DNA of 22,638 nt, from positions 1-22,638 of the forward strand of contig CALCMV010000105.1 of NCBI GenBank assembly GCA_937967535.1, written 5' to 3'. The DNA comes from an uncultured Saprospiraceae bacterium. Its GTDB lineage: Bacteria > Bacteroidota > Bacteroidia > Chitinophagales > Saprospiraceae. How positions within the stretch are numbered: position 1 is the first letter of the stretch; each line of letters opens with the position of its first letter. Positions 17,337 to 22,638 of this stretch are shown here, piece after piece. The notes beneath the pieces were generated by a model that was not told the origin of the DNA, made no database searches, and worked only from the letters and a program-made list of their open reading frames with translations. Both the position numbers and the translations under genes were made by a program.

Positions 17337-17696
17337 ATGAATAAAATAAATATAAAAGAAAAATTCGGACTATTCAGCGACCATTGGAGTCCAAAAATAG
17401 TCGGCGAACTCAACGGACAAGCCGTAAAATTGGCTAAAGTACAAGGCGAATTTGTGTGGCACAATCACGAAAATGAAGATGAGTTATTTTACATCATTCG
17501 CGGTACGCTGAAAATTGAATTTGAGGATAAAACCATCGAATTAAATGAGGGCGAAATGTTGATAGTACCCAAAGGTGTTGAGCATAGACCAATCGCCGAA
17601 GAAGAAGTGTGGTTGCTTTTATTTGAACCGATGAGTACCAAGCATACAGGAGCAGTTGAAAGTGAATTGACCGTTGAAAATTATGAGTACATATAA
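17337..17696 (+). CDS. Small cupin-domain protein
   Basis: This 119-residue single-domain cupin (cupin_2 type) has motif 1 as HNHENEDELFYIIRG (the HxH(x)4E(x)6G pattern, residues about 41-55) and motif 2 as PKGVEHRP (about 79-86). The three His and one Glu should bind a divalent metal. Such small cupins include isomerases, dioxygenase-like enzymes and unassigned stress proteins, and nothing here fixes the activity. It has no signal peptide, so it is cytoplasmic. A miniature element sits only 30 bp upstream, so its promoter is either within that element or in the short AT-rich leader. The downstream peptidase gene has its own promoter overlapping this stop codon. Confidence 0.9.
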   Translation: MNKINIKEKFGLFSDHWSPKIVGELNGQAVKLAKVQGEFVWHNHENEDELFYIIRGTLKIEFEDKTIELNEGEMLIVPKGVEHRPIAEEEVWLLLFEPMSTKHTGAVESELTVENYEYI

Positions 17697-17701
17697 TTTT
17701 G
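17674..17701 (+). promoter_or_regulatory. Promoter for the M3 peptidase gene, overlapping the cupin 3' end
   Basis: TTG (17674-17676), 17 bp, then TAATTTTG (17694-17701), a full match to the Bacteroidota TAnnTTTG -7 box. The -7 box overlaps the cupin stop codon (17694-17696). It would give a leader of about 100 nt. Confidence 0.55.
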
Positions 17702-17808
17702 ATTTAGTCCTCAAAATAACCCCTCAAATAAAGAACTAATTCGCGCTATATCGCGTTTCACAAACAGAAAATCACATCATTTTTTCTCAAAATAAAAAAC
17801 AATAAAAC

Positions 17809-19527
17809 ATGGTCGAAACCACATTAGACTTTCCAAAGTACCAAAGAAAACATCTCCAACCTGATACCACTTATGACACTTGGACATCACTTCAGGATTA
17901 CGCCAATCAACTCAGTACTCGCCACATCAATTCCGTAGAGAATTTGGAACTTTTTCTGGAGCAAATGAATGAATTGGACGTGGTTGTAGGAGAACAACAT
18001 GCCTGGAATTACATTAAATTGGTACAATACACCAATGATGAAAGGCTCAAAGAAAAAAAGCAGAAATTTGAAAAGGATGTTTGGGAAAAATACGAACTCG
18101 CCAAAGGGAAATTGAGACAGAAACTACTCACCTCGCCTTTCCTTTCTGAATTGATTGAACGCCGACCCGAACTGCAATTTATGATGCAGGAAATGCAGGT
18201 TGAGCAGCGCACTTTCTCCGAAAAAAACACTGCAATAGAGTCAGAAATTTCCAAACTTGTCGATGAACATAATGCCTTAGTCGCCTCCATGCGTGTTACG
18301 ATAGAAGGTGAGGAAATGTCGATGCTGCCTGCCTTTCAAAAACTAAAAAATCCCGATAGAAATATCCGTAAGGCAGCACATTTGGCTATACAAAAACGTA
18401 GAGACGAAGTAACCCCGAAGTTTTACGTTATCTTTGACAAGATGATGAAACTTCGGTGCAAAATCGCTCACAATGCAGGTTACGAAAACTTTCGCGATTA
18501 CATGTGGGACAAGCGTAAAAAGATATATTATTCGCCGGAAGATGCCGAAAAATTCTGCCATGCTATTCGGGATTACATCATGCCTGTGTACAAGGATACC
18601 TTGGAAAAACGCAGAACACATCTAGGCTTAGACAAGTTGATGACTTGGGATTTGCGCGTTGATTTGGGAACAGATAAACCCACTGTTTTTTTTAAAGATG
18701 ATAAGGATTTATTAGAAAAAACAAAGGCAGTTTACCGCGAAATTCACCCTGAATTGAGTGAGATGGTCAGTTTGTTGGAAACCCGAAAACTATTGGATTT
18801 TGAAGACCGCGAAAACAAAGCGATGTCATTGTTTTCTTATCCACTTCCCGAATCCAAACAGTCCTTTGTATTCCTCAGTGCTTCCAATACTTCCTCCGGT
18901 GTTAGCGTGACTTTTCACGAAACAACTCATGCGATTCACAACTTTTATAACCACGATAAAGACATTCCCGAACTCAAATCTCCTGCCGTGGAAGCCGGCG
19001 AATTATTTACGATGGCAATGGAAATGATTTTGGCAGATTACTGGAGATATTTTGTGGAGGACGAAGCCGCTATCGTAAGTGCCAAATTCGACAAGTTGAA
19101 TATGTCTATGATAGGTTTTCGGATGTTTACGCTTTGGGACAGATTCCAACATTGGGCATACCTCAACCCAAATAGCAGCAATGCCGAGCGCGACGATTAT
19201 TGGAAAAAATTAGGGGATGAATATGGAATCGGTGTAGAGCAGTTCAGTTATTGGCATCAACGCCCTCATCTGTTTGTCGTTCCTTTTTATATGCTTGATT
19301 ATGCTTTCGCAGGATTGGGAGCTGCTGCTATCTATATGAATTATCGAAAAAATCCCACACAAACCATCGAAAACATGATAGCTGCCATGAAGCTCGGCAA
19401 CACCGCTTCGCTACAAGACATTTACAAAACGGCAGGTGTCAATTTTGATTTTTCGGAGGAATATGTAGCGGAAATTGCGGACTTTTTGCGGGAAGAATAT
19501 GATAAACTTTTTGAGCAGTTAGGATAA
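17809..19527 (+). CDS. M3-family zinc oligoendopeptidase (PepF-like)
   Basis: This 572-residue metallopeptidase matches the M3 (thimet/oligoendopeptidase F) fold. The zinc site is HETTH (His370, Glu371, His374), followed 24 residues later by Glu398 in the EAGELFTMAME block, which lines up with the family's E..S...E segment. The C-terminal region with YWHQRPHLFVVPFYMLDYAFAGLGAAAIY holds the usual Tyr/His substrate-binding residues. The N-terminal half is long-helical and charged, as in PepF. There is no signal peptide, so it should cleave short peptides in the cytosol. Length is normal. The ATG at 17809 follows an A-rich leader without a Shine-Dalgarno. It is transcribed from the TTG/TAATTTTG promoter and converges with a small minus-strand gene 20 bp downstream. 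Exact peptide preference is unknown. Confidence 0.92.
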   Translation: MVETTLDFPKYQRKHLQPDTTYDTWTSLQDYANQLSTRHINSVENLELFLEQMNELDVVVGEQHAWNYIKLVQYTNDERLKEKKQKFEKDVWEKYELAKGKLRQKLLTSPFLSELIERRPELQFMMQEMQVEQRTFSEKNTAIESEISKLVDEHNALVASMRVTIEGEEMSMLPAFQKLKNPDRNIRKAAHLAIQKRRDEVTPKFYVIFDKMMKLRCKIAHNAGYENFRDYMWDKRKKIYYSPEDAEKFCHAIRDYIMPVYKDTLEKRRTHLGLDKLMTWDLRVDLGTDKPTVFFKDDKDLLEKTKAVYREIHPELSEMVSLLETRKLLDFEDRENKAMSLFSYPLPESKQSFVFLSASNTSSGVSVTFHETTHAIHNFYNHDKDIPELKSPAVEAGELFTMAMEMILADYWRYFVEDEAAIVSAKFDKLNMSMIGFRMFTLWDRFQHWAYLNPNSSNAERDDYWKKLGDEYGIGVEQFSYWHQRPHLFVVPFYMLDYAFAGLGAAAIYMNYRKNPTQTIENMIAAMKLGNTASLQDIYKTAGVNFDFSEEYVAEIADFLREEYDKLFEQLG

Positions 19528-19547
19528 CGATTAATATATTCTATGAA

Positions 19548-19706
19548 TTAGCGAACTAATTTATATGATTGTACCATGCTTTTTTGAGCTTGTTCGTCGG
19601 TGACACCCGTTTCGGCTTGCCACACTTTTCCAAATAAAGCAGAATACCATAAAAAACCCAGCAGAAAAGCTGCTGCGCCACCAATGATAGGTTCTAAATA
19701 TTGCAT
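19548..19706 (-). CDS. 52-aa DUF1761-like membrane protein, probably a truncated remnant
   Basis: The frame encodes 52 residues starting MQYLEPIIGGAAAFLLGFLW, then YSALFGKVWQAETGVTDEQA and ending QSYKLVR. A transmembrane helix followed by WYS.LFGK.W..ETG.T.E is the N-terminal signature of DUF1761 proteins as I remember them, which normally run to about 130 residues with further membrane helices. Here the frame stops right after the signature, 20 bp from the convergent peptidase gene, so the C-terminal part appears lost. It may still be a genuine short protein. There is no ribosome-binding site to judge by. It is not co-transcribed obviously with DUF1232 upstream, since a hairpin separates them. 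Confidence 0.6.
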   Translation of the reverse strand: MQYLEPIIGGAAAFLLGFLWYSALFGKVWQAETGVTDEQAQKSMVQSYKLVR

Positions 19707-19775
19707 AATTAACGTGTTTGGTTAGAAAAATATGCAACAAGTTAGTAAAATTTCAAAAAACAAATTCCAAAAAAC

Positions 19776-19830
19776 AAATTTCAAATTCCAACAGAAATAT
19801 ATTACACATCTGAGTTGGAATTTGGAATTT
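19776..19830. repeat. Inverted repeat of aaattccaa type between two minus-strand genes
   Basis: Arms 19776-19792 and 19814-19830 match at 16 of 17 positions (aaat.tcaaattccaac). Additional aaattccaa words occur just before. It ends 18 bp from the DUF1232 stop codon and could terminate its transcript on the minus strand. Confidence 0.5.
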
Positions 19831-19847
19831 AGTACGTGGAATTTAAA

Positions 19848-20288
19848 TTACGCTTTTGCTTCCCCTTTGTCATCGCCTTTTTTAGCAGCATTTTCGATGT
19901 CTTCCAACTTAGATACATCGTATGTACCAAACCAATCGGTGAGTTTGGCGCGAGCCTGCTCGACTACATTCGTATCAATGTACGATGTAACGACCATCAT
20001 CGCCACACTTAGCACAATGATGTCATCTGTAAAACCAATAATCGGAATCAGCGGGTCGGGAATGATGTCAAATGGAATCAAGAAATAACCCAATGCCCCC
20101 GTGATGACCTTTTTTGCCCATCCCGGCGTATCTTTCTTTTTGAAGGCATAAAACAACAGCAGCACCGGATAAATGACTCCAATACCAATAGACTTAGCGT
20201 TGTTGGTCAATCGCTTCCAGAGCCAATTTTCCGAAAAATGCTTGGAATATTGCTCGTAATTATTCTTAAAATGCTCTTTTATGTTCAT
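19848..20288 (-). CDS. DUF1232 (YkvA-like) membrane protein
   Basis: This 146-residue protein contains the DUF1232 signature GYFLIPFDIIPDPLIPIIGFTDDIIVL (about residues 62-88), preceded by TPGWAKK. One hydrophobic stretch (GIGVIYPVLLLFYAF, about 35-50) and the DUF1232 core predict two or three membrane segments. The tail is charged and rich in Lys, Asp and Ala. Function of the family is unknown. The frame is open to an ATG at 20321, but the 11 extra residues (MATKVACTIIQ) are translated from the repeat arm at 20299-20322. The start at 20288 (MNIKEHF) is therefore preferred. It lies 65 bp after ftcD on the same strand with a strong hairpin between, so shared transcription would have to pass that structure. 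Confidence 0.85.
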   Translation of the reverse strand: MNIKEHFKNNYEQYSKHFSENWLWKRLTNNAKSIGIGVIYPVLLLFYAFKKKDTPGWAKKVITGALGYFLIPFDIIPDPLIPIIGFTDDIIVLSVAMMVVTSYIDTNVVEQARAKLTDWFGTYDVSKLEDIENAAKKGDDKGEAKA

Positions 20289-20298
20289 CTGAATGATT

Positions 20299-20358
20299 GT
20301 ACAGGCGACTTTAGTCGCCATGTGTTATATTTAAATGGCGACTAAAGTCGCCTTTACA
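20299..20358. repeat. Repeat hairpin with ggcgactttagtcgcc arms
   Basis: Arms 20299-20322 and 20335-20358 are 24 bp and match at 23 positions, with a 12-nt AT loop. Each arm is itself nearly palindromic (ggcgact-tta-gtcgcc), so cruciform or multiple hairpin forms are possible. The right arm contains the ftcD stop codon (20354-20356) and the left arm lies 11 bp before the DUF1232 start. It may act as a terminator or 3'-end stabiliser for ftcD. Confidence 0.75.
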
Positions 20359-22042
20359 TTTTACTTTCCACGATGTTAATCACCTCACGTTCAAGTGCAT
20401 CTGCTTTTTCTATCATCGCTTTCCCTTTCTTTATAACGTCCTCTACGAATGATTTGTTTTCCAAATCGCCTGTATTGATACGTACATTGAGAAATGCACC
20501 ATGTACCGCAGCACGCGCACAAAGCGCACCCACACCTGCATCTGTCACTGAATTTGGATTGCCAATTTCAGCCATTGTTTTGATGACTTCGAAGGTGTCG
20601 AGTGAAATTTCCATCACTTTTAATGGCACTTCAATCGCATGTTGCGTAGCCGCTTGGATAGCAGCGTGACGTACGGTTTTTTCAGTATCCGTCCCCTTTG
20701 GCAAACGGAAGGCGGTCATAATCGCATTGAAGGCATTGGTATCTTCATCAACCAATGCAAGTAATTGGTTTTTAAGCTCTTGCCCCTTCTCTGCCCATTC
20801 CGAAAACTCTGACCAACGTGCATCCCAACCGCGTTTGTGTGCTGAAAGATTCGCTACCATCGTAGCCAAGGAAATACCGAGCGCGCCCACATATGCCGAA
20901 ATCGAACCGCCACCGGGCGCAGGGCTTTCTGATGCCGTTTCGTTGGCAAAATTGCGGAGGTTCATATGGAGTAAGGGCGTGGCGTTGAGGTCTTGCAAAC
21001 GGTACTCTATAATCTTTTGACGTGGATCGAAGAGTGTGAGTTCGTCTAATCCCAAACTTTTTATCGCAATTCGTATCAATTCGCTTTCCGCAACGCCCGT
21101 AGAACGCTCTTGTTGAATGAGAAAATACCGTCCCGCATCCAGCATTACTTTCAAGGGAACCATACCGACCAATTCGCTGCCCGTCACGCGCATACCGCGT
21201 CGGGTAGCACTTTTTCGCGTCTCTTCAAAAGCGATGTGCATGGGAGTGATATTGATATTTGTCAAGTTCATAGAGATTTGTGCAATACCATATTCTTCTA
21301 TAAACCAGCCGATTGCCTTCACAGATTTGCACGCGCCCGATGTACGTAGCGGCTTGCCGTTTTCGTCATTGATGACCTTTCCCGTCAGTTTGCCGCCCTC
21401 GCGTTTGAGGCGACCTTTTTCACGAATATCAAATGCTACGGAATTGGCGCGACGCACAGAGGTTGTATTCAAATTCACATTATAGGCAATCAAAAAATCG
21501 CGTGCGCCAATGACAGTTACGCCTGTTTGTGCTACGCGGTCATTGTATTGATTTTTTCCAAAATCGGGTTGCCACTCGGTTTGTCCTAATTTGGTGGGTA
21601 ATGCTTCGTATTCGCCTGCGCGGATGGTGGCGAGGTTTTGGCGTTGGGGGCGAGTGGCGGCAGATTCGTAGAGGTAAATCGGAATTTGCAACCCCTCTCC
21701 TACCCTTTTGCCGAGTTTTTTTGCCCATTCTACGGTTTCTTCCATCGTGATATTGGCAATGGGAATCAAGGGGCAAACATCGGTTGCACCTTGTCGTGGG
21801 TGTTCGCCTGTATGTTGGCGCATGTCAATGAGTTCGCCTGCCGTTTTGATGGCTTGGTAGGCAGCTTCGATGACAGCTTCGGGCGCACCTACGAAGGTCA
21901 CGACAGTGCGATTGGTGGCTTTGCCCGGATCGACATCAAGCAGTTGCACACCTTCTACGGCTTCTATTGAATCTGTTATTTGTTTGATAATCTGCGGATT
22001 ACGTCCTTCGCTGAAATTAGGAACACATTCTATAAGTTGCAT
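20354..22042 (-). CDS. ftcD: Bifunctional glutamate formimidoyltransferase / formimidotetrahydrofolate cyclodeaminase
   Basis: This 562-residue fusion enzyme joins the end of histidine degradation to folate metabolism. The N-terminal transferase (about 1-330) moves the formimino group from N-formimidoylglutamate to tetrahydrofolate (EC 2.1.2.5). The C-terminal cyclodeaminase (about 355-550) makes 5,10-methenyl-THF and ammonia (EC 4.3.1.4). Seen in sequence: IECVPNFSEGRN at the start, GEHPRQGATDVCP with the expected catalytic His81, SVRRANSVAFDIREKGR, and the cyclodeaminase opener ESPAPGGGSISAYVGALG (about 370). The frame extends upstream to 22183, but the extra 47 residues are low-complexity and unrelated to the family. 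A TACTTTTG box lies between the two candidate starts, so 22042 is chosen. No other hut gene is in the window. Cytoplasmic. Confidence 0.94.
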   Translation of the reverse strand: MQLIECVPNFSEGRNPQIIKQITDSIEAVEGVQLLDVDPGKATNRTVVTFVGAPEAVIEAAYQAIKTAGELIDMRQHTGEHPRQGATDVCPLIPIANITMEETVEWAKKLGKRVGEGLQIPIYLYESAATRPQRQNLATIRAGEYEALPTKLGQTEWQPDFGKNQYNDRVAQTGVTVIGARDFLIAYNVNLNTTSVRRANSVAFDIREKGRLKREGGKLTGKVINDENGKPLRTSGACKSVKAIGWFIEEYGIAQISMNLTNINITPMHIAFEETRKSATRRGMRVTGSELVGMVPLKVMLDAGRYFLIQQERSTGVAESELIRIAIKSLGLDELTLFDPRQKIIEYRLQDLNATPLLHMNLRNFANETASESPAPGGGSISAYVGALGISLATMVANLSAHKRGWDARWSEFSEWAEKGQELKNQLLALVDEDTNAFNAIMTAFRLPKGTDTEKTVRHAAIQAATQHAIEVPLKVMEISLDTFEVIKTMAEIGNPNSVTDAGVGALCARAAVHGAFLNVRINTGDLENKSFVEDVIKKGKAMIEKADALEREVINIVESKM

Positions 22043-22092
22043 GGATTGATTAATTTTTGATTTTGTGATTTTTGATTGAATTGAAAATTTCA

Positions 22093-22100
22093 CAAAAGTA
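22093..22100 (-). promoter_or_regulatory. -7 box for ftcD
   Basis: On the minus strand the sequence reads TACTTTTG, a full match to the Bacteroidota TAnnTTTG box, 50 bp upstream of the ftcD start at 22042. I see no convincing TTG -33 box at the usual distance. Its position downstream of the longer alternative start argues against that start. Confidence 0.5.
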
Positions 22101-22212
22101 AATAAATCGCTTGCGCGGTGGTATGCGTTTGGGATTATTTTACTGAAAAGTGAATAAAAATTACTGATTGTAACGGATTGCAAAATAAGTTAAACGGAAT
22201 ACAACACTGAAA

Positions 22213-22467
22213 ACTAATGTCATTTCCATAAGCGCATTTTCAAATGTATTATTTTTATTATTAATTTAAACACAAAATTAGCGCGAATAATGTGTTTTTT
22301 GTTTTATGGTAATTAAGTGGAAGTACAAGTTTATCCCGTACAGTTGTCGGGAAAGTTTAAGTTTAAATAAAAAATTCATTTTCAATGAATTATGAAAATT
22401 TAAAGTGTCGCTTAGTTCAGTCCAACCACTTAAAATAAAAAAATAATCGCTTATGGAAATGACATTA
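22213..22467. mobile_element. 255-bp inverted-repeat element with 8-bp flanking duplication
   Basis: Perfect 20-bp inverted repeats (taatgtcatttccataagcg at 22215-22234 and its complement at 22448-22467) bound an AT-rich interior without an ORF. CACTGAAA occurs immediately outside on both sides (22205-22212 and 22468-22475). Inside are a short taagtgg/ccactta repeat, a cccg...cggg hairpin (about 22335-22351) and an aattcatt/aatgaatt palindrome. It is non-autonomous and would need a transposase from elsewhere. Confidence 0.7.
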
Positions 22468-22500
22468 CACTGAAAGCCCTTTAAATGAATAAATATCTTA

Positions 22501-22638
22501 CTGGACTTTGGACATTGGGGAATTAGGAAATTTGGTATTAGGTAAATTGTTTTTTATCAAATAATTATAAAATTTAATTAATTGAATATTTATTACCTTA
22601 ATAAAAATTAAATAACTGATAATCAATTACTTATGATT
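22501..22638. repeat. Copy E of the miniature repeat family, cut by the window edge
   Basis: From ctggactttggacattgggg to the last base it follows copy D (17119 onward) with only scattered substitutions. The second terminal repeat should lie just beyond the window. Confidence 0.78.

Noticed and set aside
20289..20321. Longer DUF1232 start at 20321
   Set aside because: The 11 added residues are encoded by the arm of a repeat hairpin; MNIKEHF at 20288 is a more natural start.
22043..22183. Upstream extension of ftcD to an ATG at 22183
   Set aside because: The 47 extra residues are not family-like, the protein proper begins MQLIECVPNFSEG at 22042, and a TACTTTTG box lies inside the extension.

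Overview
The window looks like chromosome of a low-GC member of the Bacteroidota, probably from the Saprospirales/Chitinophagales side. This rests on type IX secretion (T9SS) C-terminal sorting domains, TAnnTTTG-type -7 boxes, no obvious Shine-Dalgarno sequences, and a fused formimidoyltransferase-cyclodeaminase. The exact taxon cannot be fixed from the sequence alone. I saw no transposase, phage, CRISPR, rRNA or tRNA gene.

Layout. 1-388: two non-coding inverted-repeat elements, one apparently nested in the other, lead up to an ABC1/UbiB-type atypical kinase (389-2053, +). 2064-13970: a duplicated two-gene module. Each copy has a 469-aa helical-repeat protein of unknown function on the minus strand (2247-3656 and 9042-10451). 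It is divergent from a large secreted leucine-rich, L-domain-like surface protein with a T9SS tail on the plus strand (3859-8907, 1682 aa; and 10629-13760). The first surface protein carries three tandem L-domain modules. The second carries one and is interrupted by a 159-bp palindromic element with a 3-bp target duplication that adds exactly one in-frame stop codon. 13761-14430: repeats only. 14431-16686 (+): Tat-exported, probably lipidated, molybdenum hydroxylase large subunit of the IorB type, with no small [2Fe-2S] subunit nearby. 16687-17336: a terminator, a hairpin and a miniature element flanked by a perfect 7-bp direct repeat. 17337-17696 (+): small cupin. 17809-19527 (+): M3-family oligoendopeptidase with its own TTG/TAnnTTTG promoter. 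19548-19706 (-): 52-aa DUF1761-like fragment. 19848-20288 (-): DUF1232 membrane protein. 20354-22042 (-): bifunctional ftcD. 22043-22638: the ftcD promoter, a 255-bp inverted-repeat element with an 8-bp direct repeat, and the start of a fifth copy of the miniature-element family.

How it fits together. The kinase, IorB, cupin, peptidase, DUF1232 and ftcD genes look like unrelated single-gene units separated by repeats. The only evident functional partnership is the duplicated divergent pair, helical-repeat protein plus T9SS surface protein. Its shared promoter architecture is preserved between copies. The other theme is an unusual density of non-autonomous palindromic elements in nearly every intergenic gap: five copies of a roughly 140-200-bp family, three other miniature elements and several hairpins. 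One of them has broken a gene.
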